Assembly: GCF_029227915.1 (NCBI RefSeq)
Contig: NC_079876.1
Span: 9,302,001 to 9,366,000 of the forward strand
From: Hydractinia symbiolongicarpus
Lineage: Eukaryota; Cnidaria; Hydrozoa; Anthoathecata; Hydractiniidae
Length of the DNA: 64,000 nucleotides
Reading direction: 5' to 3'
In this document: piece by piece, positions 1 to 14,100 of the stretch
How the letters are laid out: every line of letters begins with the position of its first letter
Numbering within the stretch: position 1 is the first letter of the stretch
The notes under the pieces: model-generated
Told to the model about the DNA's origin: nothing
Databases searched by the model: none
The model's input: the letters and a program-made list of their open reading frames with translations, nothing else
Position numbers and translations under genes: made by a program

Positions 1-3000
1 GGTGTCAGTCCGTTTGAGTTACAACGGTTGGGTAACATATTCGTACCAACATGTATATAGCGATATTTTTCTGATATTACTAGGTTGCATTGCTTTTCAC
101 AATGAAACGATTGACTGTGGGACTTAATTGAACTAACTTTGGACTGTGACCTAATAAATGTGATAAATGAGACAATTGGACTCCTAGAAATAACATTCTT
201 CTTAATTTGACGTGATTGCTGGAACTCAGCGATTACACTGGGCGCTGTGGTAGCGCTTCATTTAAAAATTTAGATAAATAAATCATTTTTAGTGTGGGAC
301 CAATCCTATCCGTTATTGCGCGCTGAAGAAATATGACTGTTTCAAAAACTACAGTTCATTGACTTTTTTAACGGTGTCAGTCCGTTTGAGTTACAACGGT
401 TGGGTCAAATATTCGTACCAACATGTATTTAGCGATATTTTTCTGATATTACTAGGTTGTATGGCTTTTAACAGTGAAACGATTGACTGTGGGACTTAAT
501 TGAACTAACTTTGGAATGTGTTCTTATAAATGTGATAAATGAGACAATTGGACTCCAACTTCTTAATTTGACGTGATTACTGGAACTCAGCGGTTACACT
601 GGGCGCTGTGGTAGCGCTTCATTCAAAAATTTAGATAGATAAGTCATTTTCTACTCTGGGACCAATCCTATCTGTTATCGCGCGTTGAAGAAATAGCAAA
701 AGTTTCAAAAACTACATTTCATTGACTTTCTAACAGTGCTAGTCCGTTTGAGTTTCAACGGTTATGTCACATATTCGTACCAACATGTGTTTAGCGATAT
801 TCTTCTGAGATTCCCAGGTTGCATCGCTTTTAACAATGAAACGATTGACTGTGGGACTTAGTTGAACTAACTTTCGACTGTGACCTAATAAATGTGATAA
901 ATGAGACAATTGGACTCCAAGAAATAACATTCTTCTTAATTTGACGTGATTGCTGGAACTCAGCTATTACACTGGGCGCTGTGGTAGCGCTTTATTTAAA
1001 AATTTAGATAAATAAATCATTTTTACTGTGGGACCAATACTATCCGTTATCGCGCAATGAAGAAATAGCGAAAGTTTCAAAAACTACATTTTATTGACTT
1101 TCTAACGGTGTCAGTTCGTTTGAGTTACAACGGTTGGGTCACATATCCGTACCAACATGTATTTAGCGATACTTTTCTGAGATTACTAGGTTGTAACGCT
1201 TTTAACAATGAAATGATTGACTGTGGGACTTAATTGAATTGATTATGGAATGTGACTTGATAAATGTGATAAATGAGACAATTTGACTCGAAGAAATAAC
1301 ATTCTTCTTAATTTGACGTGATTGCTGGAACTCAGCGAATACACTGGGCGCTGTGGTAGCGCTTCAGTTAAAAATTTAGATAAATAAATAATTTTTACTG
1401 TGGGACCAATCCTATCCGTTACCGCGCAATGAAGAAATAGCGAAAGTTGCAAAAACTACATTTTTTTGACTTTCTAACGGTGTCAGTCCGTTTGAGTTAC
1501 AACGGTTGGGTCACATATCCGTACCAACATGTATTTAGCGATACTTTTCTGATACTACTAGGTTGCATCGCTTTTAACAGTGAAACGATTGACTGTGGGA
1601 CTAAATTGAACTAACTTTGGACTGTGACCTGATAAATGTGATCAATGAGACAATTGGACTCGAAGAAATAACATTCCTCTTAATTTGACGTGATTGCTGG
1701 AACTCAGAGAATACACTGGGCGCTGTGGTAGCGCTTAATTTAAAAATTTAGATAAATAAATCATTCTTTACTGTGGGACCAATCTTATCCGTTATCACGC
1801 CATGAAGAAATAGCGAAAGTTTCAAAAAGTACATTTCATTGAGTTTCTAGCGGTATCAGTCCGTTTGAGTTACAACGGTTGGGTTCCATATTCGTACCAA
1901 CATGTAATTAGCGATATTTTTCTGAGATTACTAGGTTGTATCGCTTTTAACAATGAAACGATTGACTGTGGGACTTAATTGAACTAACTTTGGACTGTGA
2001 CCTGATAAATATTATATATGATAAAAGTTGGACTCCAAGAAATAACATTCTTCTTAATTTGACATGTTTGCTGGAACTCAGCGATTACACAGGGCGCTGT
2101 GGTAGCGCTTTATTTAAAACTTTAGATTATTAAGTCTTTTTTTAATGTGGGACCAATCCTAGCCGTTATTGCGCGCTGAAGAAATATGACTGTTTCAAAA
2201 ACTACATTTCATTGACTTTTTTAACGGTGTCAGTCCGTTTGAGTTACAACGGTTGGGTCAAATATTCGTACCAACATGTATTTAGCGATATTTTTCTGAG
2301 ATTACCAGGTTGCATCGCTTTTAACAATGAAACGATTGACTGTGGGACTTAATTGAACTAACATTCGACTGTGACCTGATAAATGTGATAAATGAGACAA
2401 TTGGGCTTGAAGAAATAACATTCTTCTTAATTTGACGTGATTGCTGGAACTCAGCGAATACACTGGGCGCTGTGGTAGCGCTTCATTTAAAAATTCAGAT
2501 AAATAAATCATTTTTACTGTGGGACCAATCCTATCCGTTATCGCGCAATGAAGAAATAGCGAAAGTTTCAAAAACTACATTTTATTGACTTTCTAACGGT
2601 GTCAGTCCGTTTGAGTTACAACGGTTGGGTCACATATTCGTACCAACATGTATTTAGCGATATTTTTCTGATATTACTAAGTTGCATCGCTTTTAACAGT
2701 GACACGATTGACTGTGGGACTTAATTGAACTAACTTTGGACTGTGACCTGATCAATGTGATAAATAACACAAATGGACTCAAAAAAAAACATTCTTCTTA
2801 TATTGACATGATTGCCGGAAATTAGCGATTACACTGGGCGCTGTAGTAGCGTTTCATTTAAAAATTTAGATAAATAAGTCATTTTTTACTGAGGGACCAA
2901 TCCTATCCGTTATCGCGCGCTGAAGAAATAGCGACAGTTTCAAAAACTACATTTCATTAACATTTTAACGGTGTCAGTCCGTTTGAGTTTCAACGGTTGG

Positions 3001-4444
3001 GTCACAAATTCGTACCAACATGTATTTAGCGATATTTTTCTGATATTACTAGGTTGTATGGCTTTTAACAGTGAAACAATTGACTGTGGGTCTTAATTGA
3101 ATTGATTATGGAATGTGACCTGATAAATGTGATAAATGAGACAATTGGGCTCGAAGAAATAACATTCTTCTTAATATGAAATGATTGCCGAAACGCAGCG
3201 ATTACACTGGGCGCTGTTGTAGTGCTTCAATTAAAAAGTAAGATAAAAAAGTCATTTTTACTGTGGGACCAATCCTATCCGTTATCGCGCAATGAAGAAA
3301 TAGCGAAAGTTTCAAAAACTACATTTTATTGACTTTCTAACGGTGTCAGTCCGTTTGAGTTACAACGGTTGGGTCACATATTCGTACCAACATGTATTTA
3401 GCGATATTTTTCTGATATTACTAAGTTGCATCGCTTTTAACAGTGACACGATTGACTGTGGGACTTAATTAAACTAACTTTGGACTGTGACCTGATCAAT
3501 GTGATAAATAACACAAATGGACTCAAAAAAAAAACATTCTTCTTATATTGACATGATTGCCGGAAATCAGCGATTACACTGGGCGCTGTAGTAGCGTTTC
3601 ATTTAAAAATTTAGATAAATAAGTCATTTTTTACTGAGGGACCAATCCTATCCGTTATCGCGCGCTGAAGAAATAGCGACAGTTTCAAAAACTACATTTC
3701 ATTAACATTTTAACGGTGTCAGTCCGTTTGAGTTTCAACGGTTGGGTCACAAATTCGTACCAACATGTATTTAGCGATATTTTTCTGACATTACTAGGTT
3801 GTAGGGCTTTTAACAGTGAAACGATTGACTGTGGGTCTTAATTGAATTGATTATGGAATGTGACCTTATAAACGTGAAAGTGAGTCAATTGGACTCCAAG
3901 AAAAAACATTCTTCTTAATATGAAATGATTGCCGAAACGCAGCGATTACACTGGGCGCTGTTGTAGCGCTTCAATTAAAAAGTAAGATAAAAAAGTCATT
4001 TTCTACTGTAGGACCAATCCTAGCCGTTATCGCGCGCTGAAGAAATAGCTAAAGTTTCAAAAACTACATTTCATTGACTTTCTAACGGTGCCAGTCCGTT
4101 GGAGGTACAACGGTTGGGTCACATATTCGTACCAACATGTATTTAGCGATATTTTTCTGGTACTACTAGGTTGCATCGCTTTTAACAATGAAACGATTGA
4201 CTGTAGGGCTTAATTGAAATAACTTTGGACTGTGACCTGATCAATGTGATAAATGACACAAATGGACGCCAAGAAAAAACATTCTTCTTAATTTGACGTG
4301 TTTGCCGGAAATCAGCGATTACACTGGGAGCTGTGGTAGCGTTTCATTTAAAAATTTAGATAAATAAGTCATTTTTTACTGTGGCACCAATCCTATCCGT
4401 TATCGCACGCTGAAGAAATAGCGACAGTTCCAAAAACTACATTT

Positions 4445-7400
4445 CATTGACTTTCTAACGGTGCCAGTCCGTTTGAGTTACAACGGTTGGGTCACATATT
4501 CGTACCAACATGTATTTAGCGATATTTTTCTGGTACTACTAGGTTGCATCGCTTTTAACAATGAAACGATTGACTGTAGGGCTTAATTGAACTAACTTTG
4601 GACTGTGACCTGATCAATGTGATAAATGACACAAATGGACGCCAAGAAAAAACATTCTTCTTAATTTGACGTGATTGCCGGAAATCAGCGATTACACTGG
4701 GCGCTGTGGTAGCGTTTCATTTAAAAATTTAGATAAATAAGTCATTTTTTACTGTGGGACCAATCCTATCCGTTATCGCACGCTGAAGAAATAGCGACAG
4801 TTCCAAAAACTACATTTCATTAACATTTTAACGGTGTCAGTCCGTTTGAGTTTCAACGGTTGGGTCACATATTCGTACCAACATGCATTTAGCGTTATTT
4901 ATCTGATACTACTAGGTTGCATCGCTTTTAACAGTGAAACGATTGACTGTAGGGCTTAATTGAACTAACTTTGGACTGTGACCTGATCAATGTGATAAAT
5001 GACAAAAATGAACGCCAAGAAAAAACATTCTTCTTAATTTGACGTAATTGCCGAAAATCAGCGATTACACTGGGCGCTGTGGTAGCGCTTCAATTAAAAA
5101 TTAAGATTAAAAAGTCATTTTTTACTGTGGGACCAATCCTAGCCGTTATAGCGCGCTGAAGAAATAGCGACAGTTTCAAAAACTACATTTCATTGACTTT
5201 TTAACGGTGTCAGTCCGTTTAAGTTTCAACGGTTGGGTCACATATTTTTACCAACATGTATTTAGCGATGTTTATCTGATATTACTAGGTTGCATCGCTT
5301 TTAACAGTGACACGACTGACTGTGGTACTTAATTGAACTAACTTTGGACTGTGACCTGATCAATGTGATAAATAACACAAATGGACTCCAAAAAAAAACA
5401 TTCTTCTTATATTGACATGATTGCCGGAAATCAGCGATTACACTGGGCGCTGTGGTAGCGTTTCATTAAAAAACTTAGATAAATAAGTCATTTTTTACTG
5501 TGGGACCAATCCTATTCGTTATCGCACGTTGAAGAAATAGCGACAGTTTCAAAAACTACATTTCATTAGCATTTTAACGGTGTCAGTCCGTTTGAGTTTC
5601 AACGGTTGTGTCACATATTTGTACCAACATGCATTTAGCGTTATTTATCTGATATTACTAGGTTGCATCGCTTTTAACAGTGAAACGATTGGCTGTGGGA
5701 TTTAATTGAACTAACTTTGCACTGTGACCTGATCAATGTGATAAATGACGCAAATGGACTCCAAGAAAAAACATTCTTCTTAACTTGAGGTGATTGCCAG
5801 AAATCAGCGATTACCCTGGGCGCTGTGGTAGCGCTTCATTTTAAAATTTATATAAATAAGTCATTTTTTACTGTGGGACCAATCCTATCCGTTATCGCGC
5901 GCTGAAGAAATAGCGACAGTTTCAAAAACTACATTTCATTGACTCTCTAACGGTGTCAACCCGTTTGAGTTACAACGGTTGGGTCACATATTCGTACCAA
6001 CATGTATTTAGCGATATTTTTCTGATATTACTAGGTTGTATGGCTTTTAACAGTGAAAAGATTGACTGTGGGACTTAAGTGAACTGATTATGGACTGTGA
6101 CCTGTTAAATGTGAAAGTGAGACAATTGGACTCCAAGAAATAACATTCCTCTTAGTATGAAATGATTACCGAAACTCAGCGATTACACTGGGCGCTGTGG
6201 TAGCACTTCAATTAAAAATTAAGATAAAAAAGTCATTTTTTACTGGGGGACCAAACCTAGCCGTTATCGCGCGCTGAAAAAATAGCAACAGTTTCAAAAA
6301 CTACATTTCATTGACTTTCTAACGGTGCCAGTCCGTTTAAGTTACAACGGTTGGGTCACATATTCGTACCAACATGTATTTAGCGATATTTTTCTGGTAC
6401 TACTAGGTTGCATCGCTTTTAACAATGAAACGATTGATTGTAGGGCTTAATTGAACTAACTTTGGACTGTGACCTGATCAATGTGATAAATGGCACAAAT
6501 GGACGCCAAGAAAAAACATTCTTCTTAATTTGACGTGATTGCCGGAAATCAGCGATTACACTGGGCGCTGTGGTAGCGTTTCATTTAAAAATTTAGATAA
6601 ATAAGTCATTTTTTACTGTGGGACGAATCCTATCCGTTATCGCACGCTGAAGAAATAGCGACAGTTCCAAAAACTACATTTCATTAACATTTTAACGGTG
6701 TCAGTCCGTTTGAGTTTCAACGGTTGGGTCACATATTCGTACCAACATGCATTTAGCGTTATTTATCTGATACTACTAGGTTGCATCGCTTTTAACAGTG
6801 AAACGATTGACTGTAGGGCTTAATTGAACTAACTTTGGACTGTGACCTGATCAATGTGATAAATGACAAAAATGAACGCCAAGAAAAAACATTCTTCTTA
6901 ATTTGACGTGATTGCCGAAAATCAGCGATTACACTGGGCGCTTTGGTAGCGCTTCAATTAAAAATTAAGATTAAAAAGTCATTTTTTACTGTGGGACCAA
7001 TCCTAGCCGTTATAGCGCGCTGAAGAAATAGCGACAGTTTCAAAAACTACATTTCATTGACTTTTTAACGGTGTCAGTCCGTTTAAGTTTCAACGGTTGG
7101 GTCACATATTTTTACCAACATGTATTTAGCGATGTTTATCTGATATTACTAGGTTGCATCGCTTTTAACAGTGACACGACTGACTGTGGTACTTAATTGA
7201 ACTAACTTTGGACTGTGACCTGATCAATGTGATAAATAACACAAATGGACTCCAAAAAAAAACATTCTTCTTATATTGACATGATTGCCGGAAATCAGCG
7301 ATTACACTGGGCGCTGTGGTAGCGTTTCATTAAAAAACTTAGATAAATAAGTCATTTTTTACTGTGGGACCAATCCCATTCGTTATCGCACGCTGAAGAA

Positions 7401-8175
7401 ATAGCGACAGTTTCAAAAACTACATTTCATTAACATTTTAACGGTGTCAGTCCGTTTGAGTTTCAACGGTTGTGTCACATATTTGTACCAACATGCATTT
7501 AGCGTTATTTATCTGATATTACTAGGTTGCATCGCTTTTAACAGTGAAACGATTGGCTGTGGGATTTAATTGAACTAACTTTGCACTGTGACCTGATCAA
7601 TGTGATAAATGACGCAAATGGACTCCAAGAAAAAACATTCTTCTTAACTTGAGGTGATTGCCAGAAATCAGCGATTACCCTGGGCGCTGTGGTAGCGCTT
7701 CATTTTAAAATTTATATAAATAAGTCGTTCTTTACTGTGGGACCAATCCTATCTGTTATCGCGCGCTGAAGAAATAGCGACAGTTTCAAAAACTACATTT
7801 CATTGACTCTCTAACGGTGTCAATCCGTTTGAGTTACAACGGTTGGGTCACATATTCGTACCAACATGTATTTAGCGATATTTTTCTGATATTACTAGGT
7901 TGTATGGCTTTTAACAGTGAAAAGATTGACTGTGGGACTTAAGTGAACTGATTATGGACTGTGACCTGTTAAATGTGAAAGTGAGACAATTGGACTCCAA
8001 GAAATAACATTCCTCTTAATATGAAATGATTACCGAAACTCAGCGATTACAATGGGCGCTGTGGTAGCACTTCAATTAAAAATTAAGATAAAAAAGTCAT
8101 TTTTTACTGGGGGACCAAACCTAGCCGTTATCGCGCGCTGAAAAAATAGCAACAGTTTCAAAAACTACATTTCAT
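4445..8175. repeat. Five-monomer higher-order duplication
   Basis: Diagnostic variants recur about 1863 bp apart: GCCAGTCCGTTT at about 4463 and 6326, and CATATTTTTACC at about 5241 and 7104. The order of five monomer variants is the same in both copies, so a five-monomer block was duplicated in tandem. Boundaries are approximate. Confidence 0.8.
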
Positions 8176-8199
8176 TGACTTTTTAACGGTGTCAGTCCG

Positions 8200-11100
8200 T
8201 TTGAGTTTCAACGGTTGGGTCACATATTCTTACCAACATGTATTTAGCGATATTTATCTGATATTACTAGGTTGCATCGCTTTTAACAGTGACACGACTG
8301 ACTGTGGGACTTAATTGAACTAACTTTGGACTGTGACCTGATCATTGTGATAAATAACACAAATGGACTCCAAAAAAAACCTTCTTCTTATATTGACATG
8401 ATTGCCGGAAATCAGCGATTACACTGGGCGCTGTGGTAGCGCTTCATTTAAAAATTTAGATAAATAAATCATTCTTTACTGTGGGACCAATCTTATCCGT
8501 TATCACGCGATGAAGAAATAGCGAAAGTTTCAAAAAGTACATTTCATTGAGTTTCTAGCGGTGTCAGTCCGTTTGAGTTACAACGGTTGGGTTCCATATT
8601 CGTACCAACATGTAATTAACGATATTTTTCTGAGATTACTAGGTTGCATCGCTTTTAACAATGAAACGATTGACTGTGGGACTTAATTGAACTAACTTTG
8701 GACTGTGACCTGATAAATGTGATATAGGATAAAAATTGGACTCCAAGAAATAACATTCTTCTTAATTTGACATGTTTGCCGGAACTCAGCGATTACACAG
8801 GGCGCTGTGGTGGCGCTTTATTTAAAACTTTAGATTATTAAGTCTTTTTTTAATGTGGGACCAATCCTAGCCGTTATTGCGCGCTGAAGAAATATGACTG
8901 TTTCAAAAACTACATTTCATTGACTTTTTTAACGGTGTCAGTCCGTTTGAGTTACAACGGTTGGGTCAAATATTCGTACCAACATGTATTTAGCGATATT
9001 TTTCTGATATTACTAGGTTGTATGGCTTTTAACAGTGAAACGATTGACTGTGGGACTTAATTGAACTAACTTTGGAATCTGTTCTTATAAATGTGATAAA
9101 TGAGACAATTGGACTCCAAGAAATAACATTCTTCTTAATTTGACATGATTGCTGGAACTCAGCGGTTACACTGGGCGCTGTGGTAGCGCTTCATTCAAAA
9201 ATTTAGATAGATAAGTCATTTTCTACTCTGGGACCAATCCTATCCGTTATCGCGTGATGAAGAAATAGCAAAAGTTTCAAAAACTACATTTCATTGACTT
9301 TCTAACGGTGCCAGTCCGTTTGAGTTACAACGGTTGGGTCACATATTCGTACCAACATGTATTTAGCGATATTTTTCAGGTACTACTAGGTTGCATCGCT
9401 TTTAACAATGAAACGATTGACTGTAGGGCTTAATTGAACCAACTTTGGACTGTGACCTGATCAATGTGATAAATGACACAAATGGACGCCAAGAAAAAAC
9501 ATTCTTCTTAATTTGACGTGATTGCCGGAAATCAGCGATTACACTGGGCGCTGTGGTAGCGTTTCATTTAAAAATTTAGATAAATAAGTCATTTTTTACT
9601 GTGGGACCAATCCTATCCGTTATCGCACGCTGAAGAAATAGCGACAGTTCCAAAAACTACATTTCATTAACATTTTAACGGTGTCAGTCCGTTTGAGTTT
9701 CAACGGTTGGGTCACATATTCGTACCAACATGCATTTAGCGTTATTTATCTGATACTACTAGGTTGCATCGCTTTTAACAGTGAAACGATTGACTGTAGG
9801 GCTTAATTGAACTAACTTTGGACTGTGACCTGATCAATGTGATAAATGACAAAAATGAACACCAAGAAAAAACATTCTTCTTAATTTGACGTGATTGCCG
9901 AAAATCAGCGATTACACTGGGCGCTGTGGTAGCGCTTCAATTAAAAATTAAGATTAAAAAGTCATTTTTTACTGTGGGACCAATCCTAGCCGTTATAGCG
10001 CGCTGAAGAAATAGCGACAGTTTCAAAAACTACATTTCATGGACTTTTTAACGGTGTCAGTCCGTTTGAATTTCAACGGTTGGGTCACATATTCTTACCA
10101 ACATGTATTTAGCGATATTTATCTGATATTACTAGGTTGCATCGCTTTTAACAGTGACACGACTGACTGTGGTACTTAATTGAACTAACTTTGGACTGTG
10201 ACCTGATCAATGTGATAAATAACACAAATGGACTCCAAAAAAAAACATTCTTCTTATATTGACATGATTGCCGGAAATCAGCGATTACACTGGGCGCTGT
10301 GGTAGCGTTTCATTAAAAAACTTAGATAAATAAGTCATTTTTTACTGTGGGACTAATCCTATCCGTTATCGCACGCTGAAGAAATAGCGACAGTTTCAAA
10401 AACTACATTTCATTAACATTTTAACGGTGTGAGTCCGTTTGAGTTTCAACGGTTGGGTCACATATTCGTACCAACATGTAATTAACGATATTTTTCTGAG
10501 ATTACTAGGTTGCATCGCTTTTAACAATGAAACGATTGACTGTGGGACTTAATTGAACTAACTTTGGATGTGACCTGATAAATGTGATATAGGATAAAAA
10601 TTGGACTCCAAGAAATAACATTCTTCTTAATTTGACATGTTTGCTGGAACTCAGCGATTACACAGGGCGCTGTGGTGGCGCTTTATTTAAAACTTTAGAT
10701 TATTAAGTCTTTTTTTAATGTGGGACCAATCCTAGCCGTTATTGCGCGCTGAAGAAATATGACTGTTTCAAAAACTACATTTCATTGACTTTTTTAACGG
10801 TGTCAGTCCGTTTGAGTTACAACGGTTGGGTCAAATATTCGTACCAACATGTATTTAGCGATATTTTTCTGATATTACTAGGTTGTATGGCTTTTAACAG
10901 TGAAACGATTGACTGTGGGACTTAATTGAACTAACTTTGGAATGTGTTCTTATAAATGTGATAAATGAGACAATTGGACTCCAAGAAATAACATTCTTCT
11001 TAATTTGACGTGATTGCTGGAACTCAGCGGTTACACTGGGCGCTGTGGTAGCGTTTCATTTAAAAATTTAGATAAATAAGTCATTTTTTACTGTGGGACC

Positions 11101-14100
11101 AATCCTATCCGTTATCGCACGCCGAAAAAATAGCGACAGTTTCAAAAACTACATTTCATTAACATTTTAACGGTGTGAGTCCGTTTGAGTTTCAACGGTT
11201 GGGTCACATATTCGTACCAACATGTAATTAACGATATTTTTCTGAGATTACTAGGTTGCATCGCTTTTAACAATGAAACGATTGACTGTGGGACTTAATT
11301 GAACTAACTTTGGACTGTGACCTGATAAATGTGATATAGGATAAAAATTGGACTCCAAGAAATAACATTCTTCTTAATTTGACATGTTTGCCGGAACTCA
11401 GCGATTACACAGGGCGCTGTGGTGGCGCTTTATTTAAAACTTTAGATTATTAAGTCTTTTTTTAATGTGGGACCAATCCTAGCCGTTATTGCGCGCTGAA
11501 GAAATATGACTGTTTCAAAAACTACATTTCATTGACTTTTTTAACGGTGTCAGTCCGTTTGAGTTACAACGGTTGGGTCAAATATTCGTACCAACATGTA
11601 TTTAGCGATATTTTTCTGATATTACTAGGTTGTATGGCTTTTAACAGTGAAACGATTGACTGTGGGACTTAATTGAACTAACTTTGGAATGTGTTCTTAT
11701 AAATGTGATAAATGAGACAATTGGACTCCAAGAAATAACATTCTTCTTAATTTGACGTGATTGCTGGAACTCAGCGGTTACACTGGGCGCTGTGGTAGCG
11801 CTTCATTCAAAAATTTAGATAGATAAGTCATTTTCTACTCTGGGACCAATCCTATCCGTTATCGCGTGATGAAGAAATAGCAAAAGTTTCAAAAACTACA
11901 TTTCATTGACTTTCTAACGGTGCCAGTCCGTTTGAGTTACAACGGTTGGGTCACATATTCGTACCAACATGTATTTAGCGATATTTTTCAGGTACTACTA
12001 GGTTGCATCGCTTTTAACAATGAAACGATTGACTGTAGGGCTTAATTGAACCAACTTTGGACTGTGACCTGATCAATGTGATAAATGACACAAATGGACG
12101 CCAAGAAAAAACATTCTTCTTAATTTGACGTGATTGCCGGAAATCAGCGATTACACTGGGCGCTGTGGTGGCGCTTCATTCAAAAATTTAGATAGATAAG
12201 TCATTTTTTACTGTGGGACCAATCCTATCCGTTATCGCACGCTGAAGAAATAGCGACAGTTCCAAAAACTACATTTCATTAAAATTTTAACGGTGTCAAT
12301 CCGTTTGAGTTACAACGGTTGGGTCACATATTCGTACCAACATGTATTTAGCGATATTTTTCTGATATTACTAGGTTGTATGGCTTTTAACAGTGAAACG
12401 ATTGACTGTAGGGCTTAATTGAACTAACTTTGGACTGTGCCCTGATCAATGTGATAAATGACAAAAATGAACACCAAGAAAAAACATTCTTCTTAATTTG
12501 ACGTGATTGCCGAAAATCAGCGATTACACTGGGCGCTGTGGGAGCGTTTCATTAAAAAACTTAGATAAATAAGTCATTTTTTACTGTGGGACCAATCCTA
12601 TCCGTTATCGCACGCTGAAAAAATAGCGACAGTTTCAAAAACTACATTTCATTAACATTTTACCGGTGTGAGTCCGTTTGAGTTTCAACGGTTGGGTCAC
12701 ATATTCGTACCAACATGTAATTAACGATATTTTTCTGAGATTACTAGGTTTCATCGCTTTTAACAATGAAACGATTGACTGTGGGACTTAATTGAACTAA
12801 CTTTGGACTGTGACCTGATAAATGTGATATAGGATAAAAATTGGACTCCAAGAAATAACATTCTTCTTAATTTGACATGTTTGCCGGAACTCAGCGATTA
12901 CACAGGGCGCTGTGGTGGCGCTTTATTTAAAACTTTAGATTATTAAGTCTTTTTTTAATGTGGGACCAATCCTAGCCGTTATTGCGCGCTGAAGAAATAT
13001 GACTGTTTCAAAAACTACATTTCATTGACTTTTTTAACGGTGTCAGTCCGTTTGAGTTACAACGGTTGGGTCAAATATTCGTACCAACATGTATTTAGCG
13101 ATATTTTTCTGATATTACTAGGTTGTATGGCTTTTAACAGTGAAACGATTGACTGTGGAACTTAATTCAACTAACTTTGGAATGTGTTCTTATAAATGTG
13201 ATAAATGAGACAATTGGACTCCAAGAAATAACATTCTTCTTAATTTGACGTGATTGCTGGAACTCAGCGGTTACACTGGGCGCTGTGGTAGCGCTTCATT
13301 CAAAAATTTAGATAGATAAGTCATTTTTTACTCTGGGACCAATCCTATCCGTTATCGCGCGCTGAAGAAATAGCGACAGTTTCAAAAACTACATTTCATT
13401 GACTCTCTAACGGTGTCAATCCGTTTGAGTTACAACGGTTGGGTCACATATTCGTACCAACATGTATTTAGCGATATTTTTCTGATATTACTAGGTTGTA
13501 TGGCTTTTAACAGTGAAAAGATTGACTGTGGGACTTAAGTGAACTGATTATGGACTGTGACCTGTTAAATGTGAAAGTGAGACAATTGGACTCCAAGAAA
13601 TAACATTCCTCTTAATATGAAATGATTACCGAAACTCAGCGATTACACTGGGCGCTGTGGTAGCACTTCAATTAAAAATTAAGATAAAAAAGTCATTTTT
13701 TACTGGGGGACCAAACCTAGCCGTTATCGCGCGCTGAAAAAATAGCAACAGTTTCAAAAACTACATTTCATTGACTTTTTAACGGTGTCAGTCCGTTTGA
13801 GTTTCAACGGTTGGGTCACATATTCTTACCAACATGTATTTAGCGATATTTATCTGATATTACTAGGTTGCATCGCTTTTAACAGTGACACGACTGACTG
13901 TGGGACTTAATTGAACTAACTTTGGACTGTGACCTGATCATTGTGATAAATAACACAAATGGACTCCAAAAAAAACCTTCTTCTTATATTGACATGATTG
14001 CCGGAAATCAGCGATTACACTGGGCGCTGTGGTAGCGCTTCATTTAAAAATTTAGATAAATAAATCATTCTTTACTGTGGGACCAATCTTATCCGTTATC

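Noticed and set aside
739-2571. Short minus-strand open frames in the satellite (739-930, 1243-1452, 2302-2571)
   Set aside because: They are the same satellite segment read in different monomers, broken in most copies, with no protein signature.
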